Translations under genes and position numbers: made by a program | Notes under the pieces: generated by a model | Database searches by the model: none | What the model was told of the DNA's origin: nothing | What the model saw: only the letters and a program-made list of their open reading frames with translations | NCBI RefSeq assembly: GCF_002776575.1 | Contig: NZ_CP022548.1 | Location: 1,131,001 to 1,195,000 of the forward strand | Origin: Sphingorhabdus sp. YGSMI21 | GTDB taxonomy: Bacteria > Pseudomonadota > Alphaproteobacteria > Sphingomonadales > Sphingomonadaceae | DNA length: 64,000 bases | Reading direction: 5' to 3' | In this document: positions 7,472 through 15,556 of the stretch, one piece after another | How positions within the stretch are numbered: position 1 is the stretch's first letter | How the letters are laid out: each line of letters starts with the position of its first letter

Positions 7472-9337
7472 CTAGGCGGCGACACGTCCCGGTTGCACCG
7501 GTGCCGGCAGACCGGTTTCTTCCAGACAATTGGCGCGCAAGGTTTCGATATCCGGTCCGAAGTTAAACGGACTGTCGCTCTCGACAATATTCGCCGCCAT
7601 TTCCGCGCGCAGGCTCTCGGTTGCCGGGCCATCGACGCTGCCGTCTTCGGCGATCACCACACCATAGTCGCGCGCGCCTTCCACGGTAACCAGTCCCTGG
7701 CGGATTTCCAGCGCCACCAGTTCGGGATCGCGCTCCAGCGGGTTGCCCCAGCCGCCACCACCCCAGGTGATGAAATGCAGCAGATCGCCCTCGCGCACCT
7801 CGACGCCGTCCTGCTTGTTGCCGACCACTTCTTTCGTGCCATCGGCGCGCTCGAGTATCTTGGTGGCGCGGTCACCCGGCTGGCCGCCGTTGACGCCCCA
7901 GGGATAGGTGAACCAGCGGTCGTCGTGGATCGCCACCGTGCCGGGTTCGAGGAAACGGTAGGTCATGTGGATGCCATTGCCGCCGCGGAAACTGCCCGCG
8001 CCGCCGCTGTCCGGCTTTGCCTCGTAGCGTTCGATTCTGAGCGGGAAATATTTCTCGAGAAACTCATTCGGCACATTGGTGAATCCGGGCCACAGCGAGT
8101 GGCCGTCCGGACCATCTCCAAAGGGCCGTCCGGGGATGCCGCCAAAGCCGATCTGGAACAGCTGGAACCATTCGCCGCCCTTGTCGAAGCCCGAATACAT
8201 GAGATGCGGGCTGGACGAGAAACCCGCGCCGTTCAGGAACTCCGGCTGGCGCTGGCCGAGCAGGCCGCCCAATATGTCGAAAATCCGGCCCAGCGCATGG
8301 GTCCGTCCGGCCAGTGCTGCGGGATATTTCGGCTTGAGCAGCGACCCTTCCGGAATCCGGACATCGACCAGATCGTAGAAGCCGTCGTTGAACAGGATCT
8401 GCGGGTCGAAGACCATGATCATGTAGATGCCGAAGAACATCTTGAACATATTCTCGTTGAGGAAGAAATTGATCGAACTCGGCGCCTGCGGGTCGGTGCC
8501 CTCGAAGTCGAGAATGACCTTGCCGCCCTCGCGCCACATCTTGCAGCTGATCTTATAGGGGCCAAAACCGACGCCGTCGTCGCAGATGAAATCGGTGAAG
8601 CTGACCGGTTCCTCGCCGATGCTGGTCTCGATCAGATGTTTCATCGCGCGATGGTTGCGGGCCAGCAGCAGATCGGTGGCGCTGGCAAATTCGTCCTCGC
8701 CAAAGCGTTCGCACATTTCGTCGACCCGGCGGGCGGCGACCCGGCAGGAGGCGATCAGCGCGTTGAGATCGGCGGCGCACCAGTCCGGCTTGCGGCTCTG
8801 GTGCAGGACGACCTTGACCATCTCCTCGTTATAGACGCCTTTCTGGTAGATTTTGACCGGCGGTATCCGGACGCCTTCCTCGAACACGCTCTTGCTGTCG
8901 ATCGGAATCGAACCGGCCACCTTGCCGCCAATGTCGGACTGGTGGCCGAACATGGCTGTCCACGCGACCAGCCTGCCGCCGCGATAGACCGGCAGCAAAA
9001 CCAGCCAGTCATTATTATGGCTGACGGCGCCGTCGCAGCTGTACGGATCGCTGAGAAAGATCATGTCGCCTTCCTCGATCGTGCCGGGATAGGAGCGCAG
9101 GAAGCCGTCGATGAAGCTGCCGAACTGGCCGACCACCATCTTGCCGGCGCGGTCTGCGATCAGCGGAAAGGCATCGCCCTGTTCGCGAATGCCGGGCGAC
9201 ATGGCGGTGCGGACCAATGTGGCGTCCATCTCGATCCGGGCGTTGCGCAGGGCGTTTTCCATGATGTCGAGAGTGACCGGGTCGACCTCGACCTTGTTGA
9301 ACGGAGCCTTGTTGGTTTCGATAATCTGTGCGGGCAT
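7472..9337 (-). CDS. hyuB: Hydantoinase B/oxoprolinase-type subunit (HyuB family)
   Basis: A 621-residue HyuB-type subunit. Seen: the N-terminal VDPVTLDIMENALRNARIEMD, typical of the family start; RTAMSPGIREQGDAFP; SDPYSCDGAVSHNNDW; and a C-terminal GGGGWGNPLERDPE motif. HyuB pairs with HyuA in ATP-dependent hydantoinases, 5-oxoprolinases and the acetone/acetophenone carboxylase group. The ATG lies 1 base after the hyuA stop, so the two subunits are translationally coupled. No hydantoin-specific carbamoylase gene is present nearby, so ring opening of hydantoin is not proven; a carboxylase or other lactam hydrolase role is equally possible. Confidence 0.9.
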   Translation of the reverse strand: MPAQIIETNKAPFNKVEVDPVTLDIMENALRNARIEMDATLVRTAMSPGIREQGDAFPLIADRAGKMVVGQFGSFIDGFLRSYPGTIEEGDMIFLSDPYSCDGAVSHNNDWLVLLPVYRGGRLVAWTAMFGHQSDIGGKVAGSIPIDSKSVFEEGVRIPPVKIYQKGVYNEEMVKVVLHQSRKPDWCAADLNALIASCRVAARRVDEMCERFGEDEFASATDLLLARNHRAMKHLIETSIGEEPVSFTDFICDDGVGFGPYKISCKMWREGGKVILDFEGTDPQAPSSINFFLNENMFKMFFGIYMIMVFDPQILFNDGFYDLVDVRIPEGSLLKPKYPAALAGRTHALGRIFDILGGLLGQRQPEFLNGAGFSSSPHLMYSGFDKGGEWFQLFQIGFGGIPGRPFGDGPDGHSLWPGFTNVPNEFLEKYFPLRIERYEAKPDSGGAGSFRGGNGIHMTYRFLEPGTVAIHDDRWFTYPWGVNGGQPGDRATKILERADGTKEVVGNKQDGVEVREGDLLHFITWGGGGWGNPLERDPELVALEIRQGLVTVEGARDYGVVIAEDGSVDGPATESLRAEMAANIVESDSPFNFGPDIETLRANCLEETGLPAPVQPGRVAA

Positions 9338-9338
9338 A

Positions 9339-11393
9339 TCAGGCTCCTTCCACCAGGTTGATGATCAGATTGCCATGGGCGTCGACCAAAGCTTCGCAGC
9401 CGCTGTGGACGAGCGTGGTGCTGTCCATTTCGGTGACAATCGCAGGACCGGCGACGCGATTGCTGGCCTTGAGCAGCGCGCGATCATAAATTGCGGCGTC
9501 CTGCATCCTGCCGTCCATGTAGAGCTGGTGATCGCGGGTCTTGGCGCCCGATGGATCCGCATCGCCCTTTTCGATTGCCGGTGGCGCGACATCGGCGGAC
9601 TTGCCGAGCGCAACGGCGCGGACATTGACGATCTCGTGCGGCGTCTCGTCGAGATTGAAGGTGAACAATCGTTCGTGCTCGGTATCGAAGCGGGCGATCA
9701 GGCTGGCAATCGAAAGGCCTTCGGGTTCCACCGATAGCGGAATTTCAAAGGCTTGCCCCGCATAGCGGATATCGATCTCGTAGAGCAGCTCGATATCACC
9801 GGGCGCGACATCCTCGGCTTCCAGTTCCTGTTTCACCTGCGCACCGAGACTGTCGAGATAGGCGGTGAGCTCGTCATCGGTCGTGTTCTGGACCATCTTG
9901 TTGAAGCTGCGCTGGGTTTCGACGCGTTGCCGGGTCGTCGCATCGCCATAGGCGCAGAGCACGCCGGGTGACGGCGGGATGATCACCGGCCAGCTGTTCA
10001 TCAGCTTGCCCATCGCATTGGCGTGCAGCGGTCCGGCGCCGCCAAAGCCCATCAGGGCAAAGTCGCGCGGGTCATAGCCCTGCTGGACCGAGACCAGCCG
10101 CAGCGCGCCAAACATATTTTCGTTCACGATATCGATGATGCCGGCGGCGGCATCCATCAGGTCGATACCCAGCGCGTCGGCGATCGTCTGGACCGATTTC
10201 TTCGCGCCCTCGCGATCGAGGGTAAAGCTGCCGCCCAGCAGCGATTCCGGCAAATAGCCGAGCACGACATTGGCGTCGGTCACCGTCGGCAATTCGCCGC
10301 CTTTGCCATAAGCCACCGGCCCGGGCACCGCGCCGGCGCTTTCCGGGCCGACCCGCAGCGCCTTGGTCAGTTCGGGAACGAAGGCGATCGAGCCGCCACC
10401 GGCACCGACGGTCTTGACGTCGATGGACGACGCGCGGACATTGAGGTCCCCGACAGAGGTCTCCCGCTGCAACCGGGCCGCGCCATTTTCGATCAGCGCC
10501 ACATCGGTGGAGGTGCCGCCCATGTCGAGCGTGAGAATATTTTTCACGCCCGCGCTTTTTGCCACCCAGACCGCACCGGCGACACCGCCGGCCGGTCCCG
10601 ACATCAGCAGGTTGACCGGAGCCTCGGCGCTTTTTTCCGCTGACATCAGCCCGCCGTCGGAGCGCAGCAGATTGAGCTTCGCCTTGGTGCCCCAGGCTTT
10701 CAGCTCCCGTTCCAGATTGCCGACATAGCGGGCGACGGCCGGGCGCACCGCGCTATTGGCGATGGTGGTGAGGGCGCGTTCATATTCCTGCATTTCCGGC
10801 AGGATGTCGGAGGAGATGGAAATCGGGATGTCGGGGAAGACCTCGGCGCAGATGGCGGCGACGGCCTTTTCGTGACGGCCGTCGACATAGCTGTTCATCA
10901 GGCAGATGGTCAGCGCCTCGATCTCTTCCGATGCCTTCAGCTTTTCCAGCCGGGCGCGCATTTCCGTCTCGTCCAGTTCGCGGACGGTATTGCCTTCGGC
11001 ATCCATCCGTTCCGGCGCTTCGATGGTCCGTTCGAGAGCCGCCATCGGCTCCGGCTTGGGCCAGATGATCCACGCCGCCAGACCGCCGGGCACAAGGCTG
11101 CGCGCGATCTGCATCAGATGGCGATAGCCGTCGGTCACAACCAGACCGACCTTGGCGATTTTCTTTTCCAGCACCGCATTGGTGGCGACGGTCGTGCCGT
11201 GCAGGAACAGGTCGATATCGGCAGGGAGAATATTCTGGCGTTCGCAAAGGCCGCGCGCGCCGTTGATGACCGCCTGGGAGGGATCGCTCGGGGTCGACGG
11301 GACCTTGTCCCGGAACGTCTGACCCGTGGCCTCGTCAATCAGCAGAAGGTCGGTAAAAGTTCCGCCGACGTCGACACCCAATCGATACCCCAT
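9339..11393 (-). CDS. hyuA: Hydantoinase A/oxoprolinase-type ATPase subunit (HyuA family)
   Basis: A 684-residue HyuA-type subunit with an actin-like ATPase fold. Seen: DVGGTFTDLLLID at residues 8-20 (phosphate 1 loop), HGTTVATNAVLEKK near residue 65, TLDMGGTSTDVALI near residue 290 (phosphate 2) and GFGGAGPLHA near residue 440. It couples ATP hydrolysis to lactam opening or to phosphorylation of enol/carboxylate intermediates in carboxylases. It starts at ATG 11393 after an AGAGAGAG stretch, 30 bp downstream of the HMG-CoA lyase gene, and is coupled to hyuB. Length matches the family. Confidence 0.92.
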   Translation of the reverse strand: MGYRLGVDVGGTFTDLLLIDEATGQTFRDKVPSTPSDPSQAVINGARGLCERQNILPADIDLFLHGTTVATNAVLEKKIAKVGLVVTDGYRHLMQIARSLVPGGLAAWIIWPKPEPMAALERTIEAPERMDAEGNTVRELDETEMRARLEKLKASEEIEALTICLMNSYVDGRHEKAVAAICAEVFPDIPISISSDILPEMQEYERALTTIANSAVRPAVARYVGNLERELKAWGTKAKLNLLRSDGGLMSAEKSAEAPVNLLMSGPAGGVAGAVWVAKSAGVKNILTLDMGGTSTDVALIENGAARLQRETSVGDLNVRASSIDVKTVGAGGGSIAFVPELTKALRVGPESAGAVPGPVAYGKGGELPTVTDANVVLGYLPESLLGGSFTLDREGAKKSVQTIADALGIDLMDAAAGIIDIVNENMFGALRLVSVQQGYDPRDFALMGFGGAGPLHANAMGKLMNSWPVIIPPSPGVLCAYGDATTRQRVETQRSFNKMVQNTTDDELTAYLDSLGAQVKQELEAEDVAPGDIELLYEIDIRYAGQAFEIPLSVEPEGLSIASLIARFDTEHERLFTFNLDETPHEIVNVRAVALGKSADVAPPAIEKGDADPSGAKTRDHQLYMDGRMQDAAIYDRALLKASNRVAGPAIVTEMDSTTLVHSGCEALVDAHGNLIINLVEGA

Positions 11394-11423
11394 ATTTCAA
11401 TCTCTCTCTTGTATAGTGTGCAT

Positions 11424-12344
11424 TCAGGCTTCGGCTCTCGCGACCAGAGACGGCAGCGGCCGACCGAGAATCGGTTCGAACCACTGGTTGGTGGCAATCG
11501 CCTTGCGGAGATCGAGATCATGGCCGACGCCGGAGCGGTCGAGCAGGTTGATCAGATCTTCGGTCGCGATATTGCCGGTGGCATTGGGCGCGAACGGGCA
11601 GCCGCCCAGTCCGCCAAGGCTGGAATCCAGTGTCTCCACGCCGGCTTGCACCGCGGCCCAGGCATTGGCGATGCCGGTGTTGCGCGTGTCATGGAAATGG
11701 GCGCGCATCTTGATATGGGCAGGCAATATTTCCTTCAGCCGTCCGAACAGGTCGGTGACCTGTGCCGGAACGCCGACACCGATTGTGTCGGCCAGCGCGA
11801 TTTCCATCGGATCTTCGGCGGCCATTTCCTCGGCGATATGGAGAACCGTCTCGGGGTCCACCGCGCCCTCGAACGGACAGCCAAAGGCCGCCGAGATGGT
11901 GACTTGCGCCTTCAGCCCCTCGGCCTTGGCAAAGCGGATCATCTCGCGATTTTCCTTGATGCCCTGCTCTATCGTCTGGCCCTGGTTCTTCTGCCCGAAA
12001 GTATCGCTGGCCACGACCACGCAGCCGGCTTCGTCAATCCCGCGCTTGTTTCCCTCGCGCGTTGCCAGGCCGCGGAGGACTCCACGCTTGTTCAGGCACA
12101 GGCCGATATAGGAAACATCGTCGCGGTCCGGCAGTCCGGCGATCACCGCTTCGGCATCGGCCATTTGCGGAACGCGACCGGGATGGACAAAGCTGGCCAC
12201 TTCCATGCGCTTTGCGCCGGCGTCCAGCATGCGGGTGATCAGGCCCAATTTGTCCGCCGTCGAAATGATCTCGGCTTCATTCTGCAACCCGTCTCGCGGG
12301 CCGACTTCCAATATGGTGATCGCAGTGCGGTTAATTCTGTCCAT
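11424..12344 (-). CDS. Hydroxymethylglutaryl-CoA lyase-like HMGL family enzyme
   Basis: A 306-residue TIM-barrel lyase. Seen: LEVGPRDGLQNE at the first strand (metal ligand Asp), HFHDTRNTG (metal ligand His pair) and GGLGGCPFAPNATGN containing the flexible-loop catalytic Cys of HMG-CoA lyases. The family splits 3-hydroxy-3-methylglutaryl-CoA or related tertiary hydroxyacyl-CoAs into acetyl-CoA and a keto product. It is the first gene of the leftward operon. The ATG is only 4 bases from the ATTGTATACAAT palindrome and has no visible Shine-Dalgarno, so it may be translated from a very short or leaderless transcript. The neighbouring CoA-transferase could activate its substrate. Confidence 0.88.
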   Translation of the reverse strand: MDRINRTAITILEVGPRDGLQNEAEIISTADKLGLITRMLDAGAKRMEVASFVHPGRVPQMADAEAVIAGLPDRDDVSYIGLCLNKRGVLRGLATREGNKRGIDEAGCVVVASDTFGQKNQGQTIEQGIKENREMIRFAKAEGLKAQVTISAAFGCPFEGAVDPETVLHIAEEMAAEDPMEIALADTIGVGVPAQVTDLFGRLKEILPAHIKMRAHFHDTRNTGIANAWAAVQAGVETLDSSLGGLGGCPFAPNATGNIATEDLINLLDRSGVGHDLDLRKAIATNQWFEPILGRPLPSLVARAEA

Positions 12345-12348
12345 TTAA

Positions 12349-12360
12349 ATTGTATACAAT
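12349..12360. promoter_or_regulatory. Predicted GntR operator (ATTGTATACAAT)
   Basis: A perfect 12-bp palindrome in the divergent region between the HMG-CoA-lyase and CoA-transferase genes. The identical palindrome occurs at 14324-14335 next to the GntR gene. A half-site-like TTTGTATAG follows at 12372-12380. AT-rich inverted repeats of this form are usual targets of FCD-type GntR regulators; assignment to the local regulator is inference. Confidence 0.65.
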
Positions 12361-12408
12361 CCTGTTCGCGCTTTGTATAGAAGAAAGGATGATGCGGGAG
12401 TATTTTTC

Positions 12409-13590
12409 ATGACGCAAGGGGCGTTGACAGGATTACGGCTGATCGAAATGGGGCAGCTGATTGCAGGGCCATATTGCGGCCAGTTGATGGGCGATCATGG
12501 CGCGGAGGTCATCAAGATCGAACCGCCCAAGGTCGGCGACGCGATGCGCAGCTGGGGCCAGGGCATTCCGCTCTGGTTCTCCGTTGTCGGGCGCAACAAA
12601 AAGTCGATCACCCTCAATCTGCGCGAGAAAGAGGGTCAGGAAATTGTCAAGAAACTGGTCGAGAAATCGGACTTTCTGCTCGAGAATTTCCGGGCCGGCA
12701 CCATGGAAAAATGGGGTCTCGATTATGATACGCTCAGCGCGATCAACAAAGGGCTGATCATGATCCGCGTGTCCGGCTATGGCCAGACCGGGCCCTATTC
12801 GCACCGCGCCGGCTATGGCGGCATTGGCGAGGCGATGGGCGGCATGCGCTATATCATGGGCGAGCCCGACCGGCCGCCGAGCCGCGCAGGGCTTTCCATT
12901 GGCGATTCGCTGGCTGCGACTTATGCCTGCCTCGGCGCGCTGATGGCGCTGCAGCATCGCCACAAGACCGGCGAGGGACAAGTGGTCGACTCGGCGATTT
13001 ACGAAGCGGTGCTGGCCAATATGGAATCGACCGTGGCGGAATATACGGTCGCCGGTCATATCCGCGAACGGACCGGATCGATTCTGCCGAAAATCGCGCC
13101 TTCGAATGTCTATCCGACCAGCGACGGCAGCATATTGATCGGCGGCAACCAGGACAGCGTGTGGAAGCGGATGGCGGCGATGATGGGCCGGCCGGAGCTT
13201 GGCGAGGATCCCCGCTATGCAACGCATGTGGCGCGCGGCGAGAACCAGACCGAGCTCGACGAGCTGATCATGGAATGGACCAGAACGATCACGAGCAAGG
13301 ATCTGCTGGACATGTGCGAGGAACATGGCGTGCCCGCAGGCAATGTCTATCGCGCGCCGGAAATGCTGGAGGATCCGCATTTCAAGGCGCGGGAAGCGCT
13401 GGTCAAGGTCGATCATCCGCAGCACGAGAATTTCGTGATGCAGAATGTCGCGCCAAAATTGTCCAAGACGCCGGGCCATATCGACAGCGTCGGTCCGGAA
13501 CTCGGCGCGCATAACGAAATCATCTATGGCGAACTGCTCGGGATGGACAGTGCGAAAATGGCCGATCTGCAGGAGCGCGGTATTATCTGA
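12409..13590 (+). CDS. Family III acyl-CoA transferase (CaiB/BaiF type)
   Basis: A 393-residue class III CoA-transferase, which moves CoA between carboxylic acids through an aspartyl-CoA thioester anhydride. Seen: GLRLIEMGQLIAGPYCGQLMGDHGAEVIKIE (quoted in part as LRLIEMGQLIAGP) at the N-terminus, SGYGQTGPY, the region GDSLAATYACLGAL with the probable catalytic Asp, and GEGQVVDSAIYEAV. The start at 12409 has GGGAG 8 bases upstream. It is transcribed away from the HMG-CoA-lyase operon across a shared operator, so it likely supplies the CoA thioester for that pathway. It is convergent with the GntR gene, with a 3-bp gap. Confidence 0.92.
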   Translation: MTQGALTGLRLIEMGQLIAGPYCGQLMGDHGAEVIKIEPPKVGDAMRSWGQGIPLWFSVVGRNKKSITLNLREKEGQEIVKKLVEKSDFLLENFRAGTMEKWGLDYDTLSAINKGLIMIRVSGYGQTGPYSHRAGYGGIGEAMGGMRYIMGEPDRPPSRAGLSIGDSLAATYACLGALMALQHRHKTGEGQVVDSAIYEAVLANMESTVAEYTVAGHIRERTGSILPKIAPSNVYPTSDGSILIGGNQDSVWKRMAAMMGRPELGEDPRYATHVARGENQTELDELIMEWTRTITSKDLLDMCEEHGVPAGNVYRAPEMLEDPHFKAREALVKVDHPQHENFVMQNVAPKLSKTPGHIDSVGPELGAHNEIIYGELLGMDSAKMADLQERGII

Positions 13591-13593
13591 GGC

Positions 13594-14247
13594 CTAGTCC
13601 TCGTCGGCCATTCTGGTGGCGCCGCTGAAACTGTGGAAGGCGCGGCGGATATGGCTGGTCATCACCGCGCTCGCCCAGACATGGTCCTTGGCGGCAAAAG
13701 CGGCGATCAGTTCGTCATGATCGGTGCCCGACTGGATCAGGTCCTCCAGCGAATATTGATTGGCCGTGCGGCGAACCACCGGCTGTTCGACCAGCGCCGG
13801 CAGCAGCTTGCTCAATCGGGGGGATTGTGCGCAGGCGAGGATCAGATCGTGAAATTTCCGGTTGGCGTCCAGAAAGGCCATCACGTCGGGTTCCGGCTGG
13901 CTCACCGCCCTGGTCAGGCCCTCGTTGATTTCACGCAGCCGCCGCAGGCTGTCCGCATCCATCCGCAGCGCGGCCCGCTCGGCGGCGTGGGATTCGAGCA
14001 TTGCCCGCAGCGTGAACATCTCGTCTATCTCATCGTCCGACCAGTCCGCCACCGAAAGCCGCTTGGAAGCGCTGCGCACCAGCAGCATCTCGTTTTCCAG
14101 CCGCTGGACCGCGTCGCGCACCGGTGTCCGAGAGACGCCGGAAATCTCGGCGAGCCGCTCCTCGGTCAATTGCATACCCGGGCACACCTCTCCGGACAGG
14201 ATGAAGCTGCGTATTTTTCGATAGGCACGGTCGGAAGCACGGCTCAT
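13594..14247 (-). CDS. GntR-family transcriptional regulator, FCD domain
   Basis: A 217-residue regulator. The N-terminal winged helix-turn-helix (residues 1-75) shows ERLAEISGVSRTPVRDAVQRLE, quoted in part as SGVSRTPVRDAVQRLE. The C-terminal all-helical FCD ligand domain has acidic/His metal-site elements NRKFHDLI, DHDELIAAF and TSHIRRAF. The start at 14247 (MSRASDRAYRKI) is chosen because GntR proteins begin just before the first helix; upstream frame residues look non-coding. It lies between two copies of ATTGTATACAAT and is divergent from the racemase-like operon. It is the likely local repressor, released by a pathway acid or CoA ester. Confidence 0.92.
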   Translation of the reverse strand: MSRASDRAYRKIRSFILSGEVCPGMQLTEERLAEISGVSRTPVRDAVQRLENEMLLVRSASKRLSVADWSDDEIDEMFTLRAMLESHAAERAALRMDADSLRRLREINEGLTRAVSQPEPDVMAFLDANRKFHDLILACAQSPRLSKLLPALVEQPVVRRTANQYSLEDLIQSGTDHDELIAAFAAKDHVWASAVMTSHIRRAFHSFSGATRMADED

Positions 14248-14323
14248 GCAATGGCTATTGGCTGAATATCCGGCGATGGGCAAGTCCCGAGCAGGGCCGG
14301 CAGTTTCCTCTTGACGGATCGTA

Positions 14324-14335
14324 ATTGTATACAAT
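14324..14335. promoter_or_regulatory. Predicted GntR operator (ATTGTATACAAT)
   Basis: The second perfect copy of the 12-bp palindrome. It sits between the GntR gene and the racemase-like operon, 8 bp downstream of a TTGACG sequence (14311-14316) that resembles a -35 hexamer of the rightward promoter. A protein bound here would overlap the core promoter and could also autoregulate the GntR gene. Confidence 0.65.
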
Positions 14336-14381
14336 AGAAAGAGCAAAGGGGGATTTCCGCTATGCACGTGCCGCAATCGCT

Positions 14382-15125
14382 ATGAAACGGATCAAGGTCA
14401 TCGTTCCCATCCCGATGGACGCGGAAGGTGTGGCGGCCAGAGCCGAGCAATTGCCCGCAGATTTTGTCCGCGAAGGTTTCCAGCCCGAATTTGTCGCCGT
14501 TCCCTGGGGCGCGGCGCTGGGCGACAGCTATCATGACACGCTTTTGATGGACTGGACGGTGTTTCAGGCCGGAATCAAGGCCGAGGAAGAAGGCTATGCC
14601 GGCGTCCTGATCGACACGGTCAGCGACAGCGGCATGCGGGCACTGCGTTCCCGTCTCAATATCCCCGTGGTCGGTCCCGGCGAAGCGGCCTTTGCCGCAG
14701 CGATGATGCTGGGCAAGAAATTCACGGTGCTGACGATGTGGCCGGAATGGTTCCCGCTCTACGAAAAGACGATCACCGAATATGGCTGGTGGGAACGGGT
14801 CGCTTCGCTGCGCTCGATCGAGACCCGGCCCGATGTCACCGAATTGCTCGCGGGCAAGGAAGAGGTGATTTTCGACAAGCTCCGGGAAGAGGCGACTTTG
14901 GCGATGGAAGAGGACGGCGCCGACGTCATCGTCCTCGGCTCGACCACTATGCATCAATCGGCCAAATATCTCGACGATAAGCTGCCGATCCCGGTGCTCA
15001 ATCCGGGGCAGGTCGCCTATAAATTTCTCGAAACGCTGATCGAACTCGGCCTGACCCACAGCAAGAAAGCCTTTCCGGCGCCCGAAGTGCCGAAGGATGA
15101 CGATATTCGAAAGGGATGGTATTGA
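14382..15125 (+). CDS. Asp/Glu racemase-superfamily protein lacking all cysteines
   Basis: A 247-residue protein of the Asp/Glu/hydantoin racemase fold. Seen: the N-terminal strand RIKVIVPIPMD, the first active-site region LIDTVSDSGMRALR, and the second VIVLGSTTMHQS. In true racemases these two loops carry the Cys pair that removes and adds the alpha proton. Here both positions are Thr/Val and Ser/Thr, and the whole protein contains no Cys. A racemase role is therefore unlikely; isomerase, decarboxylase or lyase chemistry is possible. The ATG at 14382 has no clear ribosome site. The stop overlaps the start of the next gene by 1 base (TGATG). Confidence 0.8.
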   Translation: MKRIKVIVPIPMDAEGVAARAEQLPADFVREGFQPEFVAVPWGAALGDSYHDTLLMDWTVFQAGIKAEEEGYAGVLIDTVSDSGMRALRSRLNIPVVGPGEAAFAAAMMLGKKFTVLTMWPEWFPLYEKTITEYGWWERVASLRSIETRPDVTELLAGKEEVIFDKLREEATLAMEEDGADVIVLGSTTMHQSAKYLDDKLPIPVLNPGQVAYKFLETLIELGLTHSKKAFPAPEVPKDDDIRKGWY

Positions 15126-15556
15126 TGACTGACTGGACACCCGGAATGGCAGGCCAGGTCCCGCTGCCTTATCCTTTCTATATCGACATTGTGACCAAGC
15201 GCTATTTCGACGGCGTCGATAACAAGAATATGACCCAGGTGCTCAACTGTTTCGCGCCCGACGCCGTGCTGCACGAGGCAACCTCGGATACCACCCACAA
15301 GGGCCGCGATGCGATCCGGGCGATGTTCGAAAAGCTGTTCGCCGATTTCGAGCAGATCTGGCACGGCAATTTTGTCCACACCGCCGACCCGGCATCCAAC
15401 GCGATCTGTTCGCAGTTCACCGTGCTGATCACCCCCAATGGCGGCGAGCAGCTGCGCTATGAAAATTGCAACCGCTTCTATTGCAAGGACCGCCTGTTCC
15501 AGGACGTCACCGTCTATATGAGCGGCGACAATCTGCTGAAAGAGGGAGACGTCTGA
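15125..15556 (+). CDS. SnoaL-like/NTF2-fold protein, first of a tandem pair
   Basis: A 143-residue protein with the cone-like alpha+beta barrel pattern of SnoaL/NTF2-like proteins. Seen: YFDGVDNKNMTQVLNCFAPDAVLHEA after a leading helix (quoted in part as YFDGVDNKNMTQVLNCF), KGRDAIRAMFEKLF and C-terminal VTVYMSGDNLL. Members of this fold are cyclases, isomerases, hydratases or binding proteins. The start overlaps the racemase-like stop by 1 base and its own stop overlaps the next SnoaL start, so the three are cotranslated. Similarity to the next gene (YFxxVDxKNM, CF, YMSGxNxL) indicates a duplication. Confidence 0.8.
   Translation: MTDWTPGMAGQVPLPYPFYIDIVTKRYFDGVDNKNMTQVLNCFAPDAVLHEATSDTTHKGRDAIRAMFEKLFADFEQIWHGNFVHTADPASNAICSQFTVLITPNGGEQLRYENCNRFYCKDRLFQDVTVYMSGDNLLKEGDV

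Noticed and set aside
7454..9361. 635-residue ORF on the plus strand opposite hyuB
   Set aside because: It mirrors hyuB, has no recognisable domain and a His/Asp/Ala-rich low-complexity make-up typical of antisense frames in GC-rich DNA.
10872..12380. 502-residue ORF opposite hyuA and the HMG-CoA-lyase gene
   Set aside because: Composition is that of an antisense shadow, and both minus-strand genes are firmly identified.
12433..13512. 359-residue ORF antisense to the CoA-transferase
   Set aside because: Shadow of the CoA-transferase, which has all family landmarks.
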